Positions 22,531-34,900 of a stretch of DNA of 64,000 bases are shown here, one piece after another. The DNA comes from Edaphochlamys debaryana (lineage: Eukaryota; Chlorophyta; Chlorophyceae; Chlamydomonadales): NCBI GenBank assembly GCA_016858145.1, contig JAEHOE010000200.1:62001-126000 (forward strand), read 5' to 3'. The notes beneath the pieces were generated by a model. The model was not told the DNA's origin and ran no database searches. It worked only from the letters and a program-made list of their open reading frames with translations. A program made the translations under genes and the position numbers. Each line of letters opens with the position of its first letter. Within the stretch, counting starts at the first letter, position 1.

Positions 22531-22978
22531 GTGGTTAAGGTCTCAAGTCTCAAGCTCAGACGACACCAGGCCCTCCGATGGCTGACAATGCGTGACGGCA
22601 ACATTGGCCACATCACACTGGGCTGGAAGTGGCTTGACAGCGGCAGTGGGCCCCCCAGTAACAATATGGTGATCTTGACGTGTATCCCTTGCGTCCCTGG
22701 CCAGTTCAGCCCGGCGTAGAACTGAAGAGACCCCCCTTGCTGTTGTTGCACGGACAAGAAACAGAGATAAGAAGCAACCGGAGGGCGGAAGGGGAGCGCC
22801 ATGAGCCCATGTCCCGCCATGGCCACGTTGGCCTCATCCAGGGGGGGGGGTAGCTCCTTCCGAAACATACATCATGCTTCATCTAGAGTGAGTGAGTGAG
22901 TTACAACATCATTCATCTGGACAGAGCTTACCGTGAGGAGCCCAAATCCGCTTGCGCAAAGTTGTGGGGGCCCAAAGT

Positions 22979-23527
22979 TCTCGGTCGGTCGTCGGTCGAG
23001 GGGGGTCGGGGAACTTTGGACGGGGCGGCACGGCAACTTTGTCACCGCGGCGTAGAGTAGCGCCCAGCATTATCCCATACGCCCTGAGCATGCTGCAAGG
23101 CAATTCCTCATGCTGGCAAGTCACTGGCACCCTTCCAGCGGTGTTAGGGGGTCGGGACCGGTGTGACATGTCGGCATGCCGGACCCCGGGCACACACGCA
23201 GCCACCCAAGGCATCTCCCAGATGTTCCCGGAAGCCCGCCTTCCACTCCCGCGCATCACATCCACAATACTTGCAAAGCACGGCCCTGATATCGCCTTTT
23301 GGTGCCGAGCCGTTGGTCAACTGAGGGGTCGGGGTCCGTGACATGGTCGATGGTACCCGACCAACCCTGGGCCACCGGGATTGCTGTGCGCGCCTACGGA
23401 TAGTGCACACAGCCATCAGTCCAACGAGCCGTCAAGGACATAAATTGTCGTGCGTACAGGCCATGTACGGCAGTGTCGTACACTGTACGGGTCGGTCGGT
23501 CGTCCCGGGGGGTTGGGGATCTTTGGG
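22979..23527. repeat. Pair of ~37-bp related direct repeats
   Basis: A block built on GTCGGTCGTC, followed by a G run and GGGGAACTTTGG, sits at about 22981-23019. A variant (GTCGGTCGTCCCGGGGGGTT, ending GGGGATCTTTGG) lies at about 23491-23526. The spacing of about 510 bp could mark the ends of a small degenerate element; I see no terminal inverted repeat. Confidence 0.5.
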
Positions 23528-24548
23528 GCATGTTATCGGGGAACTTAGTTTGTACCCCCCTCTGCCTCATCTGCTGCAGGCTGTGCAGGGTATATCCTAG
23601 GAGCGCATGTGCTTGGATGCAGGTACGTGAGGGGCGACGAGGAAGGGGGGCCAGCTCGGATGAAGGCGCAGGAATCACAGGGGCGTGTGGTTGGGGGGGC
23701 CACCCGGCGTGCACCGGGGAGCAGCACGGTCCTGATGGCGCCGTGGGGCCGTGACGCCCCTCACCTTGCTCAAGCGGAGATGGGCACTCGCACTCAGACG
23801 TTAGTTGTCGGCGGGGAAGGGTGACGGGCATAGCCCACGTGGAGCACACGAGCAGGAGGGCTTAAGAGTTCGGGGGACGGGGGGCTGTGGGGCGGGGCAT
23901 GTGAGGATGGCCGCAACCCCCCCGGTGCTCTGTCCTGCATCTGCAATTGAAGTCGCAAAGGTATATTTGAACTGAGCTCTCAAGCGCCTGAATACGTGCG
24001 CACACGCGAGCGGACGCAAATGTTGACCAGGGCGCGCCTCTGGGCCCCGCCCTGCCTCCCTGGGTCTCAATAGGGTCTACCTAACACAGCCGTGCAGGTT
24101 GCAGGCCGCAACTCCGCCTCGCACCGCTGCGGTACGGCGCGATGCTTGGCACACTCGCGTTGGCGCGCCGAGCCCCCAAAACACACAGCTCCACCCGTAC
24201 TAACGAACTCGTTCCCCTCGGCTCGCTAAGTGGCCCCTCCACACACCTCGGTGAGCACTCGCTGTTGGGGGTCTTTGTTGAGCCGATCGCAAGGGCCCTG
24301 GGCGCCAGGGCGCGCCGCATGGCCGAGGCTTAGCCGAGGCGTGTCATATGGAGCATAGTTGCGAACAGGGAATGGTCATGCGCTCGAGCTGTGCGGGTCT
24401 CTGGTCGCAGGTCATTGACGAACGACTGGGGCCGCCCGGGAGGGCCCAGGCCCCAGGCCTGCGTAGCATAGTCTTTGTGATCGCAGAATGGGCCATTAGG
24501 ACGCGAGACCGGCGGGCAGGCTAGCGACCTCGCCCCGACCGGCGGACG

Positions 24549-27500
24549 ATGAAGCTCAAACTCAAGCTGCCCGGCGCGCCGGGCGCGGCGCCCACGAGCA
24601 GCCAGGCGGACCCGAGCAGCAGCACAATGACGCCAGGGCCCGCGCCCACGGCGTCGACGGCAAACACGCCTAGCCGGAAGCGGAAGGAGATGTCGGATGG
24701 GGGGGCCGGCGCGGCCTCGCAGCCCCCGCCGCAGCCTCCCCTCAAGCGCCCGGCCTTCACGCCCGCGGCTCAGCCGTCTCCCGCGGCGCCAACGCCGTCA
24801 TCCGGTGGGGCCATGCCGCCGCCGCGGCTCAAAATCGCGCTCCCCGGCGCCCGGGCTGCGGCCGCTGCCGCTGCCGCTGCGGCGGCAGCTGGGGGTGCCG
24901 TCACCCCAGGGCCGGCGGCGGCCCCGGCGCCTCTACCCACGCCCAGGTCAGCGCCCGGGCCGGGTCCAAGCCACGGAGCCGCTCCCACGCCGTCGCCTCG
25001 GGGCCCCGGCACGGGGACCAAGGCGCGGCTGAACGAGGAGTCCAAGCGCATTGCCCACACCATCAACTCGGCCCACCTCCCCACCCCGGCCAACGCCCCC
25101 GTCGCACCCCTGCCCCCGGGCCGACCCCCGCACGTGCCCGCACGGGGCGGGGGCGGCGGCGGCGGCGGGCCGGCGCCGCCGCCGGCGGGCGGGCTGGTGG
25201 CTCCGCTGCCCTCCGGCGGCGCCGCCGCCCCAGCGATCAAGAAGATCAAGCTCAAAATGCCCAATCTGGCCAACCTCGCCGCCGCCATCGCGCGCGGCAA
25301 GCCGGCCGAGGACGACGGCGGCGGCGGGGCAGGCAGCGGCGGCGGGGGCGCGCCCGCGGCGGCGAACAAGCCGGCGGGTGGCCCGGCGCCGGCGCCTGCC
25401 GGCGCTGCTGGCGCTCGACCCGGGCTACCCGGGGCTCCAGGGGCGCCCCCCCGGCTGCCCTTCAAGCTCAAAATCTCGCTGGGCTCGCTTGCGGGCGGTG
25501 GCGCGGCCGGCGGCGCCGGCTCCAAGCCCCTCATCGCGGCCTCCACCCGGCCCGCCGCCGCGCCCGCCACCGCCAAGCCCGTGGCGGCGGCGGCAGCCGC
25601 CGCCGGCCTCGAAGACGCGGCGTTGGAGGACTACGGCCCAGACCCCGACTTCGCACCGCCGCGGCGGGGCCGGGGGCGCGGCCGGGGCCGCGGCATTGGC
25701 CGCGGCGGCGGCGCGGGCCGCAGCGCGGCGCCGGCGCCGCCTCCGCCTCCGCCGCCGCCGGTGCGGCCCGCTGGCACGGTGGTGCGTGGCCGCGATAAGG
25801 CCTCCAAGTATGAGCTGGAGCGGTGTTTCGAGCAGATCGTCAAGCAGGATAAGGACGGTCTGTTCGCCAAGCCGGTCACGGATGAGGTGGCGCCGGGGTA
25901 CTCGGAGGTGAGGGGCCGGGGCTCATGGGGGAGGCGCCTTGCACGGACACAGGCTCCTTTGGGGCCCTTGAAAAGCGCTGGGGGGCTGGGGCTAGGGGTG
26001 CTAGCAGGGGGTGGGTTTGCGGGGCGGAGGGGCGCAGGGCTGGGGAGGAGGGCGGGGTACTCGGAGGTGAGGGGCTGGGGCTGGGGGGCCTGAGGGTGCT
26101 TGGAGGGGAGGGCGGCCGGGGGCAATAGTGCGTTGGAGCGGGCAGGTAAGGGGGACTCATGCGAGCGGGCGAGGCGGGTGGGTGCTGGTCTGCACGGGAG
26201 CCGGGGTACTCGGGAGGTGAGGGACCGGGGCTGGGGCTGGGGGTGCTTGGAGGGGGTTGGGTTGGAGGGGCACAGGGGCTGGGAAGGTCGGGCGGTTTCG
26301 GTAGGGGAATGGAGCAGGCTGGCAGGGAGGGGGAGTAGGGCGACCGGGCGAGGCGGGTGGATGCTGGCCGGAAGCCCAGGCCGGGTGCAGGACCCAGGAC
26401 GCAGCTGCCTCCACCTTACGTCCGCTGGGCCGGCTGCTGCTTGCAACTCCCTCCTAGCTCTCCTCACCTCCCCTGCTGCCACCCCACTCCCAACCTCCCT
26501 CCAACCCTCCATTCCCCAGGTCATCAAGAACCCCATCGACCTCTCCTCCATCCGCACCAAGCTGCAGAACGGGGCATACGAGACGTGGGGGTCCATGGAG
26601 GTGAGCCCGGGGCCCGGGGCCGGGGGCCCGGCGGGGAGGGAGCAGGCCTCTCGGGTGCGGGCTCGGTGTGCTCTCCGTAGACGCGCTGCGGGGCGTTGGC
26701 TTGCCCTTCCCCGCACCCTGCCCATCACCGACCCAACCACCCTCCCAACCACCCTCCCAACCACCCTCCCAACCGCCCTCCCAACCGCCAACCGCCGCCC
26801 GCCAGTCCGACCTGCTGCTCATGGTGCACAACGCCAAGACGTACAACCCCGAGGGCTCCAACGCCTGGTGGCACGCCGAGATGATGGAGAAGATGAGCCT
26901 CAAGTACATCTCCTGCGGCCGGCAGGGCATGCAGAACTACCGGGGCGTGGCGGCCAGCGTGTGGAGGGACCTGCGCAAGCCGCCGGACGGGGGCGCGTGA
27001 GTACCACCCCAAGGGGCTGGGGGGATACGGGAGGGTGGGGGGGTTCAAGCTGGGGGTTGTGGGCTTGGGCTCGGGGCGGTGGGGGAGGGTGCACTTAAGG
27101 TGTACCAAGCGGGATCGCTTCATGCACAGCACTCCGCCGACGCCCTCGTCCGCAACCCTTCCGTCCCCGCAGCGCCATCCCGCTGCTGCCCCGCTATACG
27201 TCGGCGGGGCCCCGAGTGGACAAGTTCGGAAACGAGCGCGACCCCGCAGAAATCAAGCGCCAGCGGGCCGAGGCCCAGGCCGAGGCGGCCTCACTCATGT
27301 TGGAGTCGCGTCTCCGCGAGCGGCGGCCGGGGCCGGGCGCGATGCGGGAGGACGGGGGCCTGGGCTTGGCGGGGGCCGGGGCCCTGGGGGGCCCGGGCGG
27401 GCCCGGTGGGCCCGCCGGCCTCGCCGGGCGGCGCAAGCACCGCAAGACGGGCATTCGGGAGATCCAGGAGGACGCCCGGCGGCTCATGGCGTCGCAGGTG

Positions 27501-29382
27501 GGGCTGGGGTGGGGGTGGGGGCACCGGTGAGTGGGGGTCGAGGGGGTACGGGTGAGGGGCCGGACTTGCGAGGGGAAAGGGGACAGGGGGACACGGGTGT
27601 GGTGCACAGGCGCGCTCGCCCACAGGAAAGGGGAGGGGGGGCTGGGCATTCTTCATCGCCTGCTCATGCGGGTTCGCACTGGGCCCATCCCGCCCCCACT
27701 CTCCGCGCGCACGCCCCCTCAAACTCTGCCCCGTCCTCCGCTCCCTCCCCCCCCGCAGGCCGGCGAGCGCTTCAGCTACCGCCCGCGGCCGCACGTCTCC
27801 GCCGCCCCTTTCGTGGGCATGGGCGGCCTTGCCAACGGCGCCTCCGCCGAGGGCCTGCCCTTCACCGCCGTGCGGCCCGCCCTGGCGCCCGCGCCCCTGC
27901 CCACGGACCCGCCGCCCCTGGCTTACGCCAACTCCCTGGCACGATTCGTGGCCAAGTGCGGGCGCGCGGTGCAGGTGGGGCTCGGGGGGCTCGCGGTCGG
28001 GGGTTGGGTTTGGGTGGTCGCGTAGGGCAGCGGGGCTGCGCAGGGGTTGCGGGAGGGAGAGGGTTTGGGAGGACTTGCGTGGAGGGCACGGGTGGGGATG
28101 CTGCCCTCCGCCCGCGCCTCCACCTTCGGGCTGTTGGTTGCGGGCTGCCTCCACCGATGGGAGGACGAGGCGGTGCAGGAGAGGCGCTTGGACCCCTCTT
28201 GCTTGGAACCCATCCGCTGGGGGCTGCAGGAGGGAGAGGGAGAGGGGTTCGGAACACCAAACACGTGCATGGAGTGCGCCAAGTCCTGCTTGAGGGTCCC
28301 CCCGGTTCCATATCCTGGCGTCGGCGCGATCCCGCTCAGCAACAAACACCCCCGGGCTCCACCCCTCCCCCTAACAGATGGCGGCAATGAAGCGGCTGAC
28401 GGAGCCCCCGCCGCCGCCGCCGCCACCGCCGCCGGACCCCTTCAAAGTGGCGCAGGCGGCGGTGGCGGCACTGCTGGCGGCAATGCAGCCCTTCGCGGAG
28501 GCGGGATCCGCAGCGGGGCCCGACGGGGCCCCGGCAGCGACGCCGCCGCCGGGCATGCCGACGGCTCAGCCCGGCGGCGGTGGCCTGCCGATCCCGGCGA
28601 CGGCCCCTGGGGCCGCGCCCTCGCAGCCGCTGCCGATCCCGCAGCCGCAGCCCGGGGGCCTGCCCTTGCCGACGCAGGTGCCTGGTCAGCAGCAGCAGCA
28701 GCAGCAGCCTGGGTCAGGGACGCCCCTGCCGCTGCCACAGGGGGTGCCGGGGATGCCCGGATCCCACGCACCGGCGCCAGGGCACCCGCCGGCCATGGCG
28801 CCACAGCCGCAGTCGCAGCACGCGATGGCACTACAGCCGGCGCCAGGGATGGCGCCCGGCCCCGCAACGCAACCGCAGCCCCCGGCGCCGCAGTCCTACG
28901 GGATGCCGCCGACGCAACAGCAGCAGCAGCCGCCAGGGATGCAGCCCCGCCCGCCGCAAGGCTACGCGCCGCAGGGCTACGGCCAGCCGCAACCGCAACC
29001 GCAACCGTCCGCGTACGGGCAGCCGCAGGCCCAGCCGTACGGGCAGCCGCAGGCCCAGCAGCAGTACGGCCAGCAGGCGTACGGCCAGGCCCAGCAGCCG
29101 CCCCAGCAGCAGCAGACGTACGGGCAGCAGCCCTACGGCGCGCAGGCGGCCCAGCAGCCGCAACAGCAGGGCTACTACACGCCTCAGCAACAGCCGCAAC
29201 AGCAGCAGCAGCAGCCGGGGTACGGCGCGTACCCGGGGCGGCCCATGCAACCAGGTTCGATGCAGCCCGGCATGCCGCACTCGATGCAACCGGCGCCCAT
29301 GCAACCCGGGCCGATGCAGCCGGGGCCGCCAAGCTACGGCATGGCTCCCGGGGTGCCCGGCATGCCCGGCTACCCCGGGTAG
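24549..29382 (+). CDS. Bromodomain protein with Gln/Pro-rich C-terminus
   Basis: Six exons fit with consistent phase: 24549-25907, 26520-26600, 26806-26996, 27173-27497, 27759-27974 and 28378-29382 (TAG), giving 1058 residues. The N-terminal 410 residues are Ala/Gly/Pro-rich with recurring short basic motifs MKLKLKLPG, RLKIALPG, KKIKLKMPN and FKLKISLG. An RGRGRGRGRG patch lies at about 375-385. The bromodomain spans about 419-512 (YELERCFEQIVKQDKDGLF, then GYSEVIKNPIDLSSIRTKL and LLLMVHNAKTYNPEGSNAW). N494 in the YN pair fits the acetyl-lysine anchor. A basic KFGNERDPAEIKRQRAEAQ segment follows, then 300 residues of Gln/Pro/Tyr/Gly repeats with PYGQPQAQ units. It probably reads acetylated histones within a chromatin complex. 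The four KLK-type motifs may be docking sites, but that is only inference. Confidence 0.85.
25895..26217 (+). repeat. Triplicated exon 1-intron 1 junction of the bromodomain gene
   Basis: The junction GGGGTACTCGGAG/GTGAGG occurs at the real donor (25908), again with its donor at 26067, and with one added G at 26217. The copies are 159 and 150 bp apart and carry related downstream G-rich sequence; later parts also repeat (GGGCGAGGCGGGTGG at about 26167 and 26342). The frame stays open through the second junction, so use of donor 26067 would add 53 codons ending in the same GYSE. Confidence 0.8.
26720..26795 (+). repeat. 12-bp CCAACCACCCTC tandem repeat before an acceptor
   Basis: About five copies of a 12-bp pyrimidine-rich unit end some ten bases before the AG that opens exon 3 (26806). 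The array probably serves as, or expanded from, the polypyrimidine tract of this intron. Confidence 0.8.
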
Positions 29383-31885
29383 CGACGGCCGGGCTCTGGA
29401 CGGTAGCTGCCGGCTCCTGGCCATGACTGGCCGGAGCGCCCTAGGACGGTTTTACCGGCGCTCTGAAAAGTTGACGGGGGTCGTAGCAGCTGCTGGTGGG
29501 CTTGGAAGCCCGGAGTTGTAGCCACCGGTGGACGCAGGGCCGTGGGCTGGGGCCGTCGAGCCGGGCCCCGGGCTGCAGCCGCAAGAGCTGGGGCCCAGCC
29601 GCGGGAAGCGACTGCCCTTGACACCGGGCAGAGCCCGGTGCATCGCACCCCCAGGCAGCGTTCAAGGCATGGGGGCGCCGGCAGCCCAGCAGGCGTGGCT
29701 CGCGTCTGGGAGGGCCGCGATGCTGTGCTGAGCGCTGGGTGGCGGGTGCCACCGCTGGGACGACCCTGGTGCGCTCTTGGGGCGGGCAACGCTCGGCTGT
29801 GCGTTGCGGCGATGGGAGGGGCCGGACTCGCGCAGCGAGCGGCGAGCTGTGGGCAAGTAGCGTGGAGACAGAAGGCTGGAGCACGGAGGGGAAAGTCACG
29901 GAAGATCGCAGGGGAGGCCTAGCTGGTGGGTTTGCGCTACACAACATATTGGCCCTTGGACGGTGATGTGGCGGTCCGCTTCGGGCGGCGATTGGGGCGG
30001 CAGGTCGGCGGATGGCGGTGGGTTTAGCACTGTACGGTCCGCCTCGTGACGCCGGCGTGTGGGTTGAAAGGTTTAGGACGTGGTAGGATGCGGGAGGGGG
30101 GGTAGCGTAGGAGTGCGAGATGGGGCGGCTAGCCCGACACGGCATGGAATGCAGGTCTTGAGAGTTTCTGACCCGCGGCCCTGCAGAGCTGACTAGTGTG
30201 AGTCTTGCTGGCGACTAGGCTGGCTGGCTTGTTGGGGGCGAGTTGCAGGGAAGGTGCTGGCATTGGGCGAGGCATCTGACAGGTCGTATGCCCGGACTTC
30301 GGACCAACCGTTTGGGGACAGCCTGTCTGGGATGCGGTCTGTCTCCCGTACAAGCAGTAACCCTTGATTGGATGTTGGTCAGAGGCGATCGTGGCCAGGC
30401 GGGGTGGCAGCAGGGCGGGCTTGAGGGACAAACGTGGGGCGCCGTGCGATCTGGCCCTGCCGGCACGTAAAAGCTTTCGTACGTGCTCTATGCTCCGTTA
30501 TGCTCTATCCCTCTCCTCACGTCTCGTTTCTAGTGGCAGAGCTGCATGCTGGCGTACTACGAGGAGGCAGCACGCTAAACCTTCGGCTGTAGAGCAGCAG
30601 ACAACTACGGTAGGCGGCAAGTAAGGCCGTAGGGCAGCTGAATTTCCGACGAACGACCTTCCTTGTTGTTGGACTCGCTCCGAACCACGCGTAAAGGAAA
30701 GCTTCATGAATCCGTTTCGTACTCCACCGCCTTCATACAATCCGTACTGCATCCTCAGACCACATCAAGGCTGCCGCAAGCTGGCGTCAGAATGACTTGC
30801 TGAGCAGAGGAGTATGCCGGCACTGGATGGCCTAGCTCAGTGCTGGTATCTTGTTCTTTTCCTTCTAGCTCGCTCTTTGGGGCCTCATTGGGGGGGGCTC
30901 CACCCTTCTGGACATGGGGCATGAGGGCCGAGGGCGGGACCGACAGGGCTACTGCCGGCTACACAGCCTGGCATTTGTATGCGCTGAGGACCGGAGAGCA
31001 AGCTTGCACAAGGAGGAGAACATTTGGACCAAGCCTGCATGTCGCCCGCTACCAGGCCAGAAGAGTCTTAGCCTTCCGGGGGGGGGGGAGGTTCTGGCTC
31101 CATGGCCGGAAGGATTCGGGCCTCCCAGGGGGAGTTTCTGGTATTCTATCTGCCAGAAGGCCCTGACGGAAGATACCAGCACTGGCCCAGCTTAGCCGTC
31201 GAGACCTACACAGCAGCCTGGTGGCCGTGGAACGGGGCTCAGTCCTGCCTCAGTGGCAATCTCGCCCGCCTTGGCCTCTAGCCTCCTGGCAGTACCGCAC
31301 CACTCGTGCAGTGCAGCAAGCGGGGGTGCTTTCCTACCAATGCATAAGAGCCCAGCTTCATGAAGGAAAGGGGAGATGTCAGGTGCCCTGGTTAGCGCCG
31401 CTTCGCCCGCCCGACCTGACGAGGACTGTGTATGTCGGGGCAGAGTAAAACGCGCGGGGCAGGATAAAACGGCTCGTCTCGCTGCTCGCCTTGGGTTTTA
31501 CCTGTCTCACCCGAGTTCACTGTAATTCACTGTATTTCGCAGCGCTCCGCAAGGTGGGCTCCCGGGTGCACCCGACCTCGCCCGTGTTCACGAAATCCGC
31601 GCAGCTACTGTATTTCAATGTATTCCGCACGCAGTTGTATATCACGTGTTCTATGAACCCGCCGCTTGTTCAGCTGCTGTGTCTAGGCCGAGCGAGTCTG
31701 TCCCAGTCTGTCCGGCTACCACTCGTTTCATGGCATCCGGCAAGGCTCGTCAGAACTCGATCGCTACACTACGACACATATCTGAAGAACACTTGTGAAC
31801 GGCCTGGCCCGCCCGTTCTGCAGGCCCGTCACGTACGGCGGTCGTGATGAGGCGCTCGTCTCGCTCGTCCGTTTTATCTTGCCGC
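29383..31885. other. 3' UTR, intergenic region and distal promoter
   Basis: No supported gene is present. The last 1.5 kb before the PAN-module gene is visibly less GC-rich than its surroundings. GGCAGGATAAAACG at 31458-31471 is matched, inverted, by CGTTTTATCTTGCC at 31870-31883 (13 of 14). Confidence 0.4.
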
Positions 31886-31893
31886 TATAAAAG
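31886..31893 (+). promoter_or_regulatory. TATA box of the PAN-module gene
   Basis: TATAAAAG lies 57 bp upstream of the ATG at 31951. With usual TATA-to-start spacing, this leaves a 5' UTR of about 25-35 nt. It is the clearest core promoter in the window. Confidence 0.7.
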
Positions 31894-31950
31894 GGCAGCG
31901 AATCGCGTGACGCTTGCACAATTGCAGCAGTTTTATACATCTCACAGCCT

Positions 31951-34900
31951 ATGGCACCCAAGCAAGGCGCCGGCCCCCTGAGGGGCGGCACGACCCAGGA
32001 ATGGAGTCGCCGACTCGCGACTGTGGCCCTGCTCCTGGTTTGCACACCTGCTGCCAAGGCTTTCAGTAAGTGCGGGCCCGTTGATCTAGCAACGGGAAGT
32101 CGCGGGAAGGCGCGAGCCTCGGGGTGGGGCTTGGTGGGCGCATGGCCCCGGCATGCGGCTCGCCTTCAGGCGGCACCGTGAGGTTGCCCCGCAGCGTGCA
32201 AGGCTCTGTCCAACAGCCAGTCGGCTGCACGCCGACCACGAGTTACGCCTCTCCCCTTGCCCGTGCCTGCCCTACATGTGGCTCTCAACTCGTCCCCGCA
32301 GGCTGCAAGTCGGTCAAGGAAGGCTACAACATTCTTCCCAAGAGGAACTTTGACACGAGCAAGGACGGCGTGTCCAAGGCCACTGACATGGACTCCGCCC
32401 TGGCGCTCTGCAACGCCGACGCAAGGTATGGCTATTCGTCTAGCGCTTGAGGGGGGCGCGCGTGGTCCAAACCCACCACCACACATCCATACCCCGCCGT
32501 GCTTGCCCCCCTTGCTTGCCCTGCGTCCGTGCCCCAAGCACTGCCCTGCTCTGCCCAACCTCCTGCTGACCCGCCTCAGGTGCACGGCCTTCAACGCTCT
32601 CGGCTACTGGACCACCGGGGAGGTCGAGTGGAAGGACGACGACATGATGTGCAGCTATGAGAAGATCGGTGAGTGGAGTTTGCGGCCTGCCTTCGGGAGA
32701 CGGCTGGGCACGATGCGTCGATTGCCCACGCACCCATCCCCTGCGCTCTCATGCCTCCCACCCCAACCGAAATCTCCCGCCGCCCCCGCCCTGTCATACC
32801 CGTGCCGTCCCCAGGCACCTGCGTGGACGGCAAGTCGTGCACCACCTTTGGCGGCGCCTCGGGCACGTGCACGGATGGCGTCTGCGTCGGTGTGTAAGCA
32901 AAGGAGCTGATGAGCCGTCAACCCACCATCCTTGTGCACGGCGCTTCGCCTTGCTATGCCATGCCATGACGTGCCATGACGTGCCATGCCTCCCTTTATC
33001 GCTGCTCCTGCCTATCCCTGGCATGCTTTCATTCGTGCCATGCGGTGTGCAGCCTCCGCCTATGCCAAGGCCGTCTACGTGGCGGGCGGTGAGAACGGGG
33101 ATCTGTTCATGAGCTGCGAGGTCTACTCGAAGAAGTGCGTCACCAAGAACAGCAAGACCTCGGCGACCTGGTTCGTGTGGAACGCCGATTGGCAGCTGCA
33201 GGTGCGTGGGTGCTTCACTTGCTTGTATGGCTGAGCGTTGAATGGACAACCGATAGACGTGGGTCGGGGGTAAGGAGGGAAGCCAATCGATGTCGGTTGG
33301 CCCTGGCCCTTTGAGCTGGGATCGAGCTGTTGCTCATCCCTTGCTTGCCTCCGCTTCCCCGCTTCCCGCTCCGACTGCAGGTGCCGGGCACCCGGCTGTG
33401 CCTGAACAACCTCGGCCGCAGCTCTGAGGTGGCTCTGGCCTCATGCGAGGACGCGGGCCCCAACTCCCGCTGGTGGCTCTACCATGACGAGTACCTGCAG
33501 GTGAGCTGGAGCGGGTGGCTGGACGGATGTGCGCCTGCTGAAACCATTTCAGCACCCTTGCCCTACTGGTAATAATCTTTTGATGGCACGTCCAATATTC
33601 CCCCGCCCCCTGCAGACGTTCGAGAACAACCCGCTCTACTATGGCGGCAACGGAGCCAAGGCCGCCGTCAAGTTGCGCGAGATCCACTGCATGGACTGGC
33701 AGGTAGGTGCGGCGTTTCGGCGTTTCGCACGTTGCTTCGTTCGTTCTCTTGCTGAAGCGCCTCCATACATCCGGTGCCGTGCACTGTTGCCCCTCTGAAC
33801 CGCCCCCTTACCCGCGCCCTGTCTCCCGCCGCCCCGTGCCCCCCGCCCTTGGATCCCCCCGTGAAGTGCCTCTGGCGCCTGGTGGACGAGCAGGGCACGC
33901 CGCTCCGCGCGCCCTGCCCCTACAGGCACGACTGGGCCACCCGCCCCTACCTTCACTTCTGGTACAAGGTGCGCCCTGTGCCCTGCAGCAAAGGAACCCA
34001 GACCATAGTAGTCCCGCCGTCCCGTCAACCCTGGCGCATTATTGGTACCGTACCTGCGTGCTTTCCCCTGATCCCCTGATCCCCTTGCTTTCTTCTTTCC
34101 CCCCTGAATGACCGTTGTCCGGCCGTCCTCAGGTCGGCACCCCGAAGGGCGGCAAGGCCGCCACAGCGGACAAGGCTGAGGAGGCGTGCGCGGCTGACTC
34201 TTCGTGCACGGCATTCAACGACGCCGGTTACTGGCTGACTCAGGAGATCAAGAACCCGCTCGCCCCCAAGGCCGGGATGTGCACCTACGTCCAGCACGTT
34301 GAGGGTGAGCGAGGTCGAGCGAGAGAAAGGTTACAGGTGTTGACCCAACCCGCACACTCCGTTTGGGCCAGAGTAGGCGGGTGGATGGGCTGGCGCAGGA
34401 CGAGCATGCCCCTAGGGCCGTCAACCTCTACGCCACCGCAGCTAGCGACCGCGGAGTGGTATTCGTGGAAGTGGAGGGCATGTCGGGCTCGTCCTGATCA
34501 GGGGTGACAGGGGAGGGGAAGGTCACGATTAATACGTAGCGTGGGCTCCGCAATCCCAATCCGACCTATTCGCTGTCGCTGCAAACAGTCTGGCCGCTTT
34601 TAGTGCACCATTCATTCCCTCGCTGCAACAAGCTATCCCAGTTCCCGCTTGCAACATGTTTTTGAGGCTGTCGTGCCAGTTTGCACCCCAAGGAGGGATG
34701 CAGGTATCCGTTGTCAATAGTCATCTAAAAAGTAAATGTGTTAGCGAGGTAGTTCCAACAAATTTTGCACGCAGCTGTTTCAAGGGCGTTTGCGCGAGTT
34801 CCCTCAAACCAGCCCCGCTCATGACCATACCGAGTGTATGACTGCAACTGCTATGTGGACAACTCAGACTGATGATAGGAGTGGTAATCCCAACACTTTG

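Larger units (their letters stand above)
21899..24548. other. 3' UTR and intergenic region
   Basis: No coding sequence is recognisable. The first few hundred bases should be the kinase 3' UTR, but I found no TGTAA signal close to the stop. The 22.9-23.6 kb part differs in texture (less G-rich, with repeated GTCGGTCG-type words) and may be a decayed repeat. Confidence 0.4.
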
